Source: Solimonas sp.
GTDB taxonomy: Bacteria > Pseudomonadota > Gammaproteobacteria > Nevskiales > Nevskiaceae
Length of the DNA stretch: 64,000 nt
NCBI GenBank assembly: GCA_030149365.1
Contig: JASBRP010000022.1
Coordinates: 1 to 64,000, forward strand
Direction: 5' to 3'
The position numbers and the translations under genes are program-made. Of this stretch, positions 47,501 through 57,038 are shown piece after piece. The notes under the pieces were generated by a model. The model made no database searches. It was given only the letters and a program-made list of their open reading frames with translations, and was not told the DNA's origin. How positions within the stretch are numbered: position 1 is the first letter of the stretch; each line of letters begins with the position of its first letter.

Positions 47501-48914
47501 GCGACAGGCCGGCGGCGGCCTGGGCCGGCAGCTGCGGCAGGCCGCGCAACACGACGTGGGCATTGATGCCGCCGAAGCCGAAAGCATTAAGCGCCGCCAC
47601 ACGTTCCTCGCGCGGCGTGTTCCAGGGCTCCTGGGCACCCACGGTGCGGAAGCGCGTCTGTGCCAGCCTGGGATGCGGGGTCTCGCAGTGCAGCGTCGGC
47701 GGCAGCACGCCGTGGTAGACCGACAGCGCGGTCTTGATCAGGCTGGCCATGCCTGAGGCCGGCATGGCGTGGCCGATCATGGACTTCACCGAGCCGATCA
47801 CCGGGCGTACCGCCTCGCCCTGGTGCGGACCGAAGAAATCCCCCAGGGTTTCCAGCTCCACGCCATCGCCGGTCGGCGTGCCGGTGCCGTGGGCCTCGAC
47901 CAGGCCGATGCTGTCGCGGCCAAAGGGCAGCCCTGCCCAGGCCTTGTCCAGCGCAATGCGCTGGCCGGTGACGGACGGTGCCACCAGGCTGGCGGCACGG
48001 CCGTCGCTGGAGGAGCCGACGCCTTCGATCACGGCGTAGATGCGATCGCCGTCCGACAGCGCATCGTCGAGACGCTTGAGCACGGCCATGCCGACGCCCT
48101 CGCCCGCCAGGATGCCGTCGGCATCGGCGGACAGCGGCTTGATCACGCCGGTGCGCGACAAGGCGCCGAGCTGGCAGAAGGTGGCCCAGAAGGTCAGGTC
48201 ATGCGTCAGGTGGGCGCCGCCCACCAGCATCATGTCGGTCTCGCCGCGGCGCAGCGCGGCGCAGGCCTGCTCCACCGCGACCAGCGAGCTGGCGCAGGCG
48301 GCGTCCACCGTGTATGCCGGACCGTGCAGGTCCAGGCGATTGGCCAGGCGCGAAGCCAGCAGGTTGGGAATCATGCCCACGGCCACGTCCGGACCGTAGT
48401 AGGCGAACTGCTGTTTCAGGCGGCTGCGCACCGCGGCCAGCGCCTCGGCGGACAGGTCCGGGAACAGGTCGCCCAACGTCTGCAGGATCTGCGGCAGCAG
48501 GCGCACGTGCTGCTCCAGCCGCAGCACACCGGCACCCACGTAGTTGCCGCGGCCGACGATCACGCCGGTGCGCGCCCGCGCGAAGGGCCGGTGCTCGTAG
48601 CCGGCGTCGCGCAGTGCCTCGTAGCCCACCTTCAGCGTCAGCAGCTGGTCGGGCTCCACCGAATCGGTGGCGCGCGGCATCACGCCGAAAGGCAGCGGAT
48701 CGAAGTCGGCATGCTCGTCGACGAAGCCGCCGCGATTGCAGTAGAAGCGGTCGATCTCCTTGGAATCCGGATCGTAGAACTCCGGGTCCCAGCGTCCGGC
48801 CGGCACCTCGCCGATGGCGTCCACGCCATCGACGATGTTGCGCCAGAAGCGCGCAAGGTCGGGCGCGCCCGGAAACAGGCAGGCGAGACCGACGATGGCG
48901 ATGCGCTGGGTCAA
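44553..48914 (-). CDS. Lipid/polyketide synthase 2: KS-AT-DH-PPTase
   Basis: 1453-residue multidomain protein. KS 1-460 has an intact triad Cys207 (DAACASS), His342 (EAHGTGTPTG), His382 (SMIGHAMPAS). AT about 545-830 has Ser619 (GHSVGEW) and GFHSPLF, but the usual GQGSQ loop reads PGVDSSF. A double-hotdog DH-like region is at 960-1205 (His987 in HPVVPMTM, Asp1127 in LLDNMGQ). A C-terminal Sfp-type phosphopantetheinyl transferase is at 1215-1440 (GIDLERIE, WVAKEVAAKAAG). It has no ACP and no KR. TTG start at 48914: it overlaps the stop of synthase 1 (TTGA) and has GGAGG seven bases upstream. Confidence 0.9.
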   Translation of the reverse strand: MTQRIAIVGLACLFPGAPDLARFWRNIVDGVDAIGEVPAGRWDPEFYDPDSKEIDRFYCNRGGFVDEHADFDPLPFGVMPRATDSVEPDQLLTLKVGYEALRDAGYEHRPFARARTGVIVGRGNYVGAGVLRLEQHVRLLPQILQTLGDLFPDLSAEALAAVRSRLKQQFAYYGPDVAVGMIPNLLASRLANRLDLHGPAYTVDAACASSLVAVEQACAALRRGETDMMLVGGAHLTHDLTFWATFCQLGALSRTGVIKPLSADADGILAGEGVGMAVLKRLDDALSDGDRIYAVIEGVGSSSDGRAASLVAPSVTGQRIALDKAWAGLPFGRDSIGLVEAHGTGTPTGDGVELETLGDFFGPHQGEAVRPVIGSVKSMIGHAMPASGMASLIKTALSVYHGVLPPTLHCETPHPRLAQTRFRTVGAQEPWNTPREERVAALNAFGFGGINAHVVLRGLPQLPAQAAAGLSPVLMLSADTPPQLLARLDAGERDATPQPGRCRLLVLAPDAKKLATARKAVASGKPWPGRQQIWFSPAGQLGEGGGKLAFVFPGVDSSFQPQAADLAGYFGKPLPPHCEPQDPSLSLSRMVVGLLGFNRYLFDRLGELGIQADAYAGHSVGEWSAMLCAGMMDQALSDRTNAGLDFDAVKFPDLQFLAASCDEARLKAAMQGLERIAISHDNCPHQVIACGSRESIAVVAARLRESAIFANVLPFVSGFHSPLFAEHMDWYREFFGAAELAEPMVPVWSATSAAPFPVDMDAKRRLALDHLLQPVRFRELTENLYEQGFRVFVEVGTGSLTGFIDDTLSGHPHLALRANHEARGGMAQLQQLCAALWVEGAHFDTRLLVTAPPLPAAPAEAARSASSRRLALGVPLVRMAQPLEPHLLPTRLAATSDGTLPPAAANDPVGRLVRDTLADIERAGREVLAAWQQHRGQGAIAVASHPARPVLPGRVQRLLDIQRTIPYVRDHELYPQRPGWPIVADRHPVVPMTMEVMLVREAVEEALPAFKVVEVSRIQAYSWLAVSRQLNVDITMKWVTDDRIETEIVGYFKAEVRVAAEYPPADLPATAALQSPRDTAVTAAELYREGWMFHGPAYQGVAAFQGIGSNGIDGRLRVPEGKGALLDNMGQLAGYWVMEQPQDCLAMPIGVDSIRFFAPDPSPGEELQAQVRIVELDALNCVTDHQLRDAQGRLRIAIQGWRTRRYQMDKAFWVASRKLSQLQASQFVPPNVALFEDRYDTAILRDYISRRYLSASERAAYDALSPRRRRQWLAGRVAAKDAVRAWLQRERGTEAVWPQEFTVVNDEAGAPQLRANVTATLPQGLQVSLAHKGNLAVAIVGEQAVGIDLERIEPREPGFLEMAFSPGELALLAGADADAEYTRGWVAKEVAAKAAGTGLQGKPRDYVIEARDGDCLRVNGHWVVTHPLRDCIVGWSLPAAQAQQGAMAEAVQG

Positions 48915-51900
48915 GCGCCGACCTCCCGCGCTTGTGGCGCGGCGCGGCCGTCGAAGCTTTCCGGCTTGCCGCACATCAGGACGACCTGCGAATCACCCTG
49001 GCCCTGCGACAGCTCCCGCAGCAGGGCATCGACGCCTTCCTGCTGCGGAATCAGGCCGATGCCCTTGCGCTGGTATTCGTTCTTGAGCGACTCGGACACC
49101 ATGCCGGTGTCGGCCCAGGGCCCCCAGTTCACCGACAGCACGCGGCCGGATATACGCTGCTGCCAGCTGTAGGCCAGCTTGTCGAGCACGTCGTTGGCCG
49201 AGGCGTAGTCGACCTGGCCGCGGTTGCCGAAGGCGCTGGCGACGCTGGAGAAGAACACCACGAACTTGACGTCATCGCGGATGCGCTTGCGCAGCGCCAG
49301 CGCGCCGCCGACCTTGGTGTCGAACACGCGGCCGAAGCTCTCGTCGGTCTTGTCGCGGACCAGCTTGTCCTCGACCACACCGGCGCCGTGGATCACGCCG
49401 TCGATACGCCCGCGACGTTCGTAGACGCTGTCGATGAAGGCCAGGAAGGCCTTGCCGTCGCGCACGTCCAGCCGCGTGTAGTGCAGGCTGCCACCGGCGG
49501 CAATCACCTGGGCATAGGTCTCGCGCGCGGCACGGTCCGCCAGGATGCGTCGTGCCTGCTGCTCGATCTCGGCCGGCTTCTGTTTCGGATCGACGGCCAA
49601 CAGGGCCTGGCGCAGCTTGCGGGGATCATCGATACCGCGGGTCTGCGCGCTCTCCTCGCCGGTGGGCATCGGCGAGCGGCCGACCACTTCCAGGTGGCAG
49701 CGGTAGCGCTTGGCCAGCTCGATGGCGATCAGCGCCGTGATGCCGCGCGCGCCGCCGGTGATCAGCACGGTGCTCTCCGGCGTCAGCGGCAGGCCGTCCA
49801 GCGAGCCGCGGGTCAGCTCGGTGGGCACGACCTCGCGCACGTGGCGGCGGCCGCCCTGGTAGGCGACCTCCGGCAGCGGATTGGCCGCCAGCAGCTCGGC
49901 CTCGATGTGACGCGCAATGGCGTCCAGGGATTCGGAGAGATCGAAGTCCACCCAATGGGCGCGCAGCTCAGGGAACTCCTTGATCACCGACTTCACCAGG
50001 CCGGCAAAGCCCGCGCCGCGGCGGAAGTTGGTGCCGGCCGCGCCGAAGTCGCCACCCAGCGCGCTGGCCACCAGCAGGTGCCGGCCGTTCTTCTGCAGCG
50101 CCTCGCGCGCCACGGCGAAGAAGCGCTTGACGTCGCGCAGGCGGCTGGCCGGGTTGAGGCTCCACAGGTGGATCAGGCCGTCGATGCGATCCAGGTCCGT
50201 CGGCAGCACCTTGGCGCTGGGGAAGTCCACGATCTCCACCGTGGCGCCGCGCGCGATCAGCAGTGCCGCGACACGCTCCGCCAGGCCCAGGCGATCGTCG
50301 CTGAGCAGGAAGCGCTTGTCGCCCAGGCTGATCTGCGCGGGAACCGTGGGCGGTGCGTCCTGGCGGCGTAGCACGTAGCGCTCCAGGGGGATACCCGGCT
50401 CGGCCGTGGCTTCCGCGGCCGCAATGGTCTGCGTGGCGGCCGTGGGATGACGCTGCTCCAGCCAGGCGATCATCGCGCGCAGGGTCTTGAGCCGCGACAG
50501 CTGCTCCTGCATCGCGTCGCGGTCGCTGCCGCTGGCGAGACCCAGGCGCGTGCCGAGCTGGCCGACCACTTCCAGGCGCTTGATCGAGTCGATCGACAGG
50601 TCCGCTTCCAGGTCCAGGTCCAGGTCCAGCGCTTCCGCCGGGTAGCCGGTGCCCTGGCTGACGATATCCAGCAGCAGCTGTGACACCGGTGGCGCGGCGG
50701 CGGGCACCGCCACCGCGACCTGCACCTTGCCGCTGCCCTGGTCGATGGAGACCGTGGTGGTGGCCGGCGCCGCGGCCGGCAGCTTGTCGGCCAGCCAGCC
50801 CAGCACCGAGCGCAGCGTCTTCTGCGCGGCGAGCTGGTCCAGCAGTTTGTCGGCGTCGGCACCCAGGGCGGCACGCAGCGACAGGCGCTGCGCCAGCTCG
50901 CCGACGATCTCCAGGCGCTTGATGGAGTCGATCGACAGGTCCGCCTCGAGGTCCAGGTCCAGTTCGAGCATGTCGGCCGGGTAGCCGGTGCGCTCGCTGA
51001 CGATGGCCAGCAGGGCCGGCTGGCTGTCCGGCTTGGCCGGGGCGGCCGGCGCCGTGACCGTGACGGTCACAGCCGGCGCGGCGGCAACGGTGAGAGCCGG
51101 CAGCGGGCGCTCGGCCACCCGCGCCGGCGCGGGTGCACCGAAGTAGCCCAGCAGCACGTCGCGCTGGGCGTTGACCAGCTCGCGCATGTTGCCGAGGTAG
51201 CCGATCAGGGCCTGCTCGCCGGCGCCGACGGTAGACGCCAGGGCCGGCAAGGCCGGAGCGCTCGCCGCGGCACCGAACTCCAGCACCGGCTCGATGATGA
51301 GCTTTGCACCATGCGCGGGTGCATGGCCGCGCAGCGGGCGCGCGTGGCCGCCATTGACCAGCCAGGTGGTGGCGGCGAGCTTGCGCGGCTGCGCCAGGTC
51401 CAGCGTCTGCGCGCGGCCGGCGTACAGCGCCGTGGCATCGAAGCCCGGCAGCTGCAGCGCCAGCTGTGCCAGCGTCTCCAGCAGGCCGGCGAGTCCACGC
51501 TCCTCCGGGTCCAGCGCGAGCGCGCGGTGCGGCTGGTCCTTGAGGATGCGGCCGACCAGGCCGGTCAGCACCTTGCGCGGGCCGATCTCCAGGAACAGGC
51601 GCGCGCCGTCCTGATGCATGCGCTCGATCTCGGCGACGAAGCGCACCGGGCTGACGATGTGGCTGGCCAGGTTCTCGCGGATCGCCCCGGCATCATCGCG
51701 ATGCGGCTCGGCGTTGCGGTTGGAGTACACCGGCCACTGCAGCGCACCCACGGCCTGCCCTTGCAGGCTCTCGGCGTAGCGCGCCTCGGCGGCGGCCATC
51801 AGCGGCGAGTGGAAGGCGCAGTCGGTGTCGATGCGCTTGCAGCCGATGTTCTTCTGCGACAGGAAGGCGCAGGCCGCCTCGATCTCCACGGTCGGGCCGG

Positions 51901-54900
51901 AGATCACGGTCTGCACCGGCGAATTCTGGTTGGCCATCACCACACCGGGGAAACCCTCCAGCAGCGGTGCCAGCGCCACGGTATCCAGGCGCACGGCGGC
52001 CATGGCGCCGTTGTCATCTCCGCTGATCGAGGAAACGATGGCCTCGGCACGGGCGCGCGACAGCGCCAGCAGCGTGGCGGCGTCGAAGGCGCCGGCGGTG
52101 GCCAGCGCGGCGAGCTCGCCGTAGCTGTGGCCCGCCGCCATGTCGGGCTGCAGGCCCAGGCCACGCAGCCACTCGAAGGCCGCGAATTCCACCAGGCCCA
52201 GCGCCGGTTGCGCACGGCGGGTATCGGTCAGCGCCTGCTGCTGGCGGCTGCGCGCCGCCTCGTCGTAGGCGGTGGTCGGATAGATGTAGGGCAGTTCCTC
52301 GCGCGCCGCGGCCAGCAGCTCCGCGGATGGCGGGAAATAGACCAGCAGCTCGCGCAGCATGCCGGTGTACTGGCTGCCCTGGCCGGAGAACAGCAGGGCC
52401 AGCTTGCCGGCGGCGAGGTCATCCGCACGCACGCCGGCCTTGTCGCCGGCCAGCAGCGCGGCGATGCGCTGCGACAGCTCCGCGACATCGGCGGCGACGA
52501 AGGCGAACTGCACCGCGCCCTCTCCTGCCTCCCAGGCCGTGCGGGCCAGGTCGCGCAGCGACAGGGGCGCATCCGAAGCCGCCAGGAAATCGGCCAGGCG
52601 CCGCAGCGTGGCCGTGGCTGCGGCGCGATCGGCACCGCGCAGCACGAACAGCTCCGCCGGCCAGGCAGCGGCGCCGACGCTGCTCTGGTGCGCCGGATAG
52701 GCCGACAGCACTGCGTGGAAGTTGGTGCCGCCGAAGCCGAAAGCGCTGACCGCGCCGCGCGCCGTCGGCGCCTGCGGCAGCCAGGGTGCCGGCTGGCGGT
52801 TGAGCTGGAAGGGACTGCTGCCCGGACGCCAGGCGGCGTTCGGCGTGGTGACCTGCCCGGTGGGCGGCAGCACGCGATGGTGCAGCGCCTTGGCCACCTT
52901 GATCATGCCGGCGATGCCGGCGGCGCACTTGGTGTGGCCGATCTGGCTCTTCACTGAACCCAGCGCCGCCTGGCCCGGCAGCGCGCCGCCGGCGAGGTAC
53001 ACCTCGGTGAGGGTCTTCAGCTCGGTGCGGTCACCCACCACCGTGCCGGTGCCATGCGCTTCCACCAGGCCGACATCGGCCGGCAGCACACCGGCCTGCC
53101 AATAGGTGCGCTCCAGCGCGCGCTTCTGGCCTTCCTTGCGCGGTGCGGTCAGGCCCAGGCCCTTGCCGTCGCTGGAGCCGGCGATGCCGTCGATCACGGC
53201 ATAGATGCGGTCACCATCGCGCTCGGCGTCGGCCAGGCGCTTGAGCACCACCACGCCCACGCCCTCGCCCAGCGCGATGCCGTCGGCCTCGTTGTCGAAG
53301 GAGCGGCAGCGGCCCTTGGCCGACAGCGCGCCCACCGAGGAGAACATCAGGAAGTCGGCAATGCCGTTGTGGAAGTCGGCGCCACCGGCCAGCACCACCT
53401 CGCTGCTGCCGGCGCGCAGTTCCTTCACACCCAACTCGATCGCGGTCAGCGAGCTGGCGCAGGCGGAGGTCACGGCGTAATTCACACCGCCCAGGCCCAA
53501 GCGGTTGGCGATGCGGCCGGAGATGACGTTGACCAGCATACCGGGGAAGGAATCCTCGGTCAGCGAGGGCAGCGCCTCGGCCAGGGCCGGCGGCAGCTCA
53601 CCGCAGTACTGCGGGAACAGGTTGCGGAAGGTGTACTGGTTGCCCAGGTCCATGCCGGCCTCGGCACCGAAGATCACCGAGGTCTTCTCGCGGTCGAACC
53701 AGCGGCTGTCGTAGCCGGCGTCCTTCAGGGCCTGGCGCGTCACTTCCAGCGACAGCAGCTGCACCGGCTCGATGGCTGCCAGCGAGGCCGGCGGAATACC
53801 GAACTGCAGCGGATCGAACGGCGTATCGGCGATGAAGCCGCCCCATTTGCTGACACTCTTGTCGGCCGGCGCGTCGGCGCCGCGGTAGTACTGCGCGACG
53901 CTCCAGCGATCCGCCGGCACCTCGCCGACCAGGTCGCGGCCTTCGAGGATGTTGGTCCAGTAGGCTTCCAGGTCCGGCGAGCCCGGGTAGATGCAGGCCA
54001 TGCCGACGATGGCGACCGGCTCGGCCTGTGCGGCGCGCGTCAGCGCGGGAGCCTGCACCGTGCCCAGGTACTGCACGGCGCCGCGCGTGACCTGCGCATG
54101 CAAGTCTGCGATGGTGGTGACCGCCTGCTTCATGGCGATGACCTGGCCGATCATGTACATGCCTTCGGCTTCCTGCACCGCGACATCCACCGCGGCGAGG
54201 CGGCCGTCGACATAGTCCACGCCCTTGGTGGCGATGCGCAGGCGGCCCACGGTGAGGCCTTCCAGCGCCTTCCAGGCTTCCTTGGTGTCGACACCCTCGC
54301 CCTGCAGCCGTGCCTTCTCGCGCGCGAACAGGTCCATGAAGCCCGAGGGCAGGCAGCGGATCGCGTGACCCGGTGCGGTCTCGACCAGCGCGGTCTCGCC
54401 GCCCTCCAGGGCCTTGCGCTGGAAACCTTCCAGCACCGCACCATGGGTCACCGCCTCGGCGGTAGCGATGTAGGCGGTGCCCATCAGCACGCCGATCTTG
54501 GCCCCACGCGCGGCCAGCGGCGCGGCGATGGCCGCGACCATCGCGCTGGAACGCTCGTCGTGGATGCCGCCGGCGAACAGGATGTGCAGCTTCTCGGGCT
54601 GTTCGACCTGGGCCAGCAGCGCCAGCGCCTGCTCCCACAGCACGAAGCTGTAGCGCGGGCCCACGTGGCCGCCGCACTCGCGGCCTTCGAACACGAAATG
54701 CGTAGCGCCGTCCTTCAGAAAGATGTCCAGCAGGCCCGGCGAAGGCACGTGCAGATAGGTGGCGATGCCCATCTCGACAAAGGGCCGCGCCTGCGCCGGA
54801 CGGCCACCGGCCAGCAGCAGCACCGGCGGCCGGATCTGTTTCACCAGCTCCAGTTGCGGATCGAGAATCTCCGGCGCGGCAAAGCCCAGCAAGCCAACGC

Positions 54901-55987
54901 CCCAGGGACGGTCACCGACCTGGGCCTTGGTGGCCTCCAGCAGTTCGCGCGAGGGCTGCTCCTTCATCAGCGACAGCGCCAGGAACGGCAGGCCACCCTG
55001 CTCCGCCACGGCCGCCGAGAAGGCCGCCGTGTCGCTGACGCGCGTCATCGGCCCCTGCGCCACCGGGTAGCGCGTGCCGTGCGACCGGGCCCAGGCATTG
55101 CCCTCGTCGAGCACACGCAGGGCCTGCGCCTGGCGCAGTTGCCCGGCAACGCGCTGGCGCAGGGTCTGCACCAGGGTCTCAAGGTTTGGGCATTCATTCA
55201 GGATCGGGCGCGACAAGGCCGCGTCCTGGCCCAGTGCCAGCAGCTCGCCGGCCGCCAGCGCTGCCCGCAACACCGGCGCGTCCATGGCGTCCATCGCAGC
55301 GATCTCGCGCGGGCTGCGCGCATGCACCTGGTAGCCAGCGGCGGCGCGCACTTCACTGCCGTCCATCGCCAGCAGTTGTGATTTCAGCTCTGCCGGCAGC
55401 TTGCTCTCGGGGAAAGCACCGAGGATCGAATCGATCACCACGCCGAAGGCACCGCCGGCCACGGCACCGGCCGCGGTGTGCAGGCCGATACCGCCCTGGC
55501 ACCAGACCGGCAGGCCGGCCGCCTGCGCCAGCGGCACCAGGCGCTGCAGCAGCACGAAGCTGCTCTCGTCGCCCACGCGCCCGCCGGCTTCCTGCCCCTT
55601 GGCGATCAGGCCCGCGGCACCGTCCGCCAGCGCCCGCTCCGCTTCCGCCACCGAGCAGACCTGGACGATCCGCGGAATACCGCGCCAGCCCTCGGGCAGC
55701 GACGCGATGCCATCGGTGATCAGGAAGCGCACAGAGGCCGGCAGGGCCAGGCCTTCTGGAACGGTGGTTTCAGCAATGCGCAGGCCCAGGCCGAGGCTGC
55801 GTTCGCCAACGATGGACGCCAGGACGTCAGGCCAAAGAGCGGGATCGCGTCCGAGGTCGATCGCCACAGCCGCCTGCTGGCGCCATAGCGCGCGCGCCAG
55901 CGCGAGGTCGGGCCGCTCCAGCGGCGTGATCGCCAGGATGCCGAAAAGCTGCGGGTCGAATGCGGTGAGGGGCTTGTTGTTGGACAT
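48911..55987 (-). CDS. Lipid/polyketide synthase 1: ER-ER-KS-AT-ACP-ACP-KR
   Basis: 2358 residues. Two nitronate-monooxygenase/PfaD-like barrels: 10-280 (GQEAGGRVG, Arg137) and 290-640 (GRECGGHVG, His441). KS 655-1095 (Cys843, His978, His1018). AT 1195-1500 (GQGSQ, GHSYGEL Ser1288, CAFHS). ACPs at 1655-1735 and 1765-1845, each with LSIDSIKRLE (Ser1688, Ser1801), the PUFA-synthase ACP signature. KR with structural half 1870-2050 and catalytic half 2060-2310 (VLITGGARGIT, Ser2247, Tyr2261, Asn2265). AGGA lies upstream of the ATG at 55987. DH and PPTase are supplied by synthase 2. Confidence 0.92.
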   Translation of the reverse strand: MSNNKPLTAFDPQLFGILAITPLERPDLALARALWRQQAAVAIDLGRDPALWPDVLASIVGERSLGLGLRIAETTVPEGLALPASVRFLITDGIASLPEGWRGIPRIVQVCSVAEAERALADGAAGLIAKGQEAGGRVGDESSFVLLQRLVPLAQAAGLPVWCQGGIGLHTAAGAVAGGAFGVVIDSILGAFPESKLPAELKSQLLAMDGSEVRAAAGYQVHARSPREIAAMDAMDAPVLRAALAAGELLALGQDAALSRPILNECPNLETLVQTLRQRVAGQLRQAQALRVLDEGNAWARSHGTRYPVAQGPMTRVSDTAAFSAAVAEQGGLPFLALSLMKEQPSRELLEATKAQVGDRPWGVGLLGFAAPEILDPQLELVKQIRPPVLLLAGGRPAQARPFVEMGIATYLHVPSPGLLDIFLKDGATHFVFEGRECGGHVGPRYSFVLWEQALALLAQVEQPEKLHILFAGGIHDERSSAMVAAIAAPLAARGAKIGVLMGTAYIATAEAVTHGAVLEGFQRKALEGGETALVETAPGHAIRCLPSGFMDLFAREKARLQGEGVDTKEAWKALEGLTVGRLRIATKGVDYVDGRLAAVDVAVQEAEGMYMIGQVIAMKQAVTTIADLHAQVTRGAVQYLGTVQAPALTRAAQAEPVAIVGMACIYPGSPDLEAYWTNILEGRDLVGEVPADRWSVAQYYRGADAPADKSVSKWGGFIADTPFDPLQFGIPPASLAAIEPVQLLSLEVTRQALKDAGYDSRWFDREKTSVIFGAEAGMDLGNQYTFRNLFPQYCGELPPALAEALPSLTEDSFPGMLVNVISGRIANRLGLGGVNYAVTSACASSLTAIELGVKELRAGSSEVVLAGGADFHNGIADFLMFSSVGALSAKGRCRSFDNEADGIALGEGVGVVVLKRLADAERDGDRIYAVIDGIAGSSDGKGLGLTAPRKEGQKRALERTYWQAGVLPADVGLVEAHGTGTVVGDRTELKTLTEVYLAGGALPGQAALGSVKSQIGHTKCAAGIAGMIKVAKALHHRVLPPTGQVTTPNAAWRPGSSPFQLNRQPAPWLPQAPTARGAVSAFGFGGTNFHAVLSAYPAHQSSVGAAAWPAELFVLRGADRAAATATLRRLADFLAASDAPLSLRDLARTAWEAGEGAVQFAFVAADVAELSQRIAALLAGDKAGVRADDLAAGKLALLFSGQGSQYTGMLRELLVYFPPSAELLAAAREELPYIYPTTAYDEAARSRQQQALTDTRRAQPALGLVEFAAFEWLRGLGLQPDMAAGHSYGELAALATAGAFDAATLLALSRARAEAIVSSISGDDNGAMAAVRLDTVALAPLLEGFPGVVMANQNSPVQTVISGPTVEIEAACAFLSQKNIGCKRIDTDCAFHSPLMAAAEARYAESLQGQAVGALQWPVYSNRNAEPHRDDAGAIRENLASHIVSPVRFVAEIERMHQDGARLFLEIGPRKVLTGLVGRILKDQPHRALALDPEERGLAGLLETLAQLALQLPGFDATALYAGRAQTLDLAQPRKLAATTWLVNGGHARPLRGHAPAHGAKLIIEPVLEFGAAASAPALPALASTVGAGEQALIGYLGNMRELVNAQRDVLLGYFGAPAPARVAERPLPALTVAAAPAVTVTVTAPAAPAKPDSQPALLAIVSERTGYPADMLELDLDLEADLSIDSIKRLEIVGELAQRLSLRAALGADADKLLDQLAAQKTLRSVLGWLADKLPAAAPATTTVSIDQGSGKVQVAVAVPAAAPPVSQLLLDIVSQGTGYPAEALDLDLDLEADLSIDSIKRLEVVGQLGTRLGLASGSDRDAMQEQLSRLKTLRAMIAWLEQRHPTAATQTIAAAEATAEPGIPLERYVLRRQDAPPTVPAQISLGDKRFLLSDDRLGLAERVAALLIARGATVEIVDFPSAKVLPTDLDRIDGLIHLWSLNPASRLRDVKRFFAVAREALQKNGRHLLVASALGGDFGAAGTNFRRGAGFAGLVKSVIKEFPELRAHWVDFDLSESLDAIARHIEAELLAANPLPEVAYQGGRRHVREVVPTELTRGSLDGLPLTPESTVLITGGARGITALIAIELAKRYRCHLEVVGRSPMPTGEESAQTRGIDDPRKLRQALLAVDPKQKPAEIEQQARRILADRAARETYAQVIAAGGSLHYTRLDVRDGKAFLAFIDSVYERRGRIDGVIHGAGVVEDKLVRDKTDESFGRVFDTKVGGALALRKRIRDDVKFVVFFSSVASAFGNRGQVDYASANDVLDKLAYSWQQRISGRVLSVNWGPWADTGMVSESLKNEYQRKGIGLIPQQEGVDALLRELSQGQGDSQVVLMCGKPESFDGRAAPQAREVGA

Positions 55988-56027
55988 GACGGTCGATCCT
56001 GTATCCCTTTGCGGCGGCGCAGCCGCC

Positions 56028-57038
56028 TCAGTCCTGCGACCAGCGGAAGAAGCCGGCACCGATCGCGAGGAACACCGCGGTCATCGCCACCAGCGCCAGC
56101 AGCGGCTGCGCGATGTCGGCCAGGCTTGCGCCGTCGAGCATCACCGCGCGTGCCGCCTCCAGCATGTGTGTCAGCGGGAAAGCCTGTGCCGCGGCCTGCA
56201 CGATCGCCGGCGCACCGTCCAGCGAGAAGAACACGCCGGACAGCACCACCATCGGCCAGGACAGCAAATTCAGCAGGCCGCCGGACAACTCCTCGCTGGA
56301 GATGCGCGCCGACACCAGCAGGCTCATGGCGATCATCGACATGGAGCCCAGCGCAGCCACCAGTAGCAGGTTGAGGTAGCTGCCCTCCATGCGCAGGTGC
56401 AGGAACAGGTCGGTCGCCACGTACATGCCGGCGGCGATGCCGACGATCAGCAGCAGGCAGGCGATCAGTTGGGCGCTGATGAACTCCACTGCGCGCAAGG
56501 GCGTGCCGTTGAGGCGCTTGAGATACCCCGACTTGCGATAGCGCACGATGACGTGGCCGATGGCGAACAGCGACGAGAACATGATGTTGAGGCCCAGCAG
56601 GCCCGGCACCAGCCAGTCGGCATAGCGGGTGGACGCTCCGCTGACTGGCTGGACCTGCGCCCCGGCATCGCTGTTCTTCAGGATCGACTGCAGTAGCCGG
56701 CTCTTCTCAGAGTCAGTATTGATCCAGTAGCGCAGCGGCTGCGACGACGCATCCAGCAGCAGGTCGATGCGCTGTCGCTGCAGCTTGATCACCGCTTCCT
56801 GCTGGTTGGCCTCGCGATGGAACTGCGTGGCCTCGGTGCCGAAGAAGGCATGCGTCCGGGCCGTCAGCGGCGCATCGCCAAGCACGCCGACCTTGAAGAC
56901 CGGCGGCGTATTGCCGGAGAACACCACCGCCATGCCCACCACCAGCAGCGGCGCGAACAGCAGGTTCCAGGCCAGCGCGGAGCGGTCGCGGACCACCTCG
57001 AGCAGTCGCGCCTGGACCATGGCCCATAGACGTTTCAT
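56028..57038 (-). CDS. ABC-2 type transporter permease (DrrB-like)
   Basis: 336-residue permease: one N-terminal helix (about 25-43), a periplasmic loop of about 120 residues, then five helices from about 155 onward (LVPGLLGLNIMFSSLFAIGH; LSWPMVVLSGVFF; FPLTHMLEAARAV motif). It pairs with the ATPase directly upstream, overlapping it by four bases. Lies 40 bp before synthase 1. Such pairs export lipids, polyketides or antibiotics (compare DrrAB). Confidence 0.9.
   Translation of the reverse strand: MKRLWAMVQARLLEVVRDRSALAWNLLFAPLLVVGMAVVFSGNTPPVFKVGVLGDAPLTARTHAFFGTEATQFHREANQQEAVIKLQRQRIDLLLDASSQPLRYWINTDSEKSRLLQSILKNSDAGAQVQPVSGASTRYADWLVPGLLGLNIMFSSLFAIGHVIVRYRKSGYLKRLNGTPLRAVEFISAQLIACLLLIVGIAAGMYVATDLFLHLRMEGSYLNLLLVAALGSMSMIAMSLLVSARISSEELSGGLLNLLSWPMVVLSGVFFSLDGAPAIVQAAAQAFPLTHMLEAARAVMLDGASLADIAQPLLALVAMTAVFLAIGAGFFRWSQD

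Noticed and set aside
48915-48974. ATG at 48974 as the start of synthase 2
   Set aside because: It would overlap synthase 1 by over 60 bp and adds a non-homologous Arg-rich stretch; the TTG with GGAGG at 48914 gives the KS N-terminus exactly.
53054-55381. 775-codon open frame antisense to synthase 1
   Set aside because: No ribosome binding site or motif; the minus strand encodes intact KS and ER motifs here.
48911-56028. Classification of the synthases as a modular antibiotic polyketide synthase or NRPS hybrid
   Set aside because: No adenylation domain or module series. ACP and KR are PUFA-synthase type, ER is NPD-like, and the condensation-like genes are free-standing PapA types.
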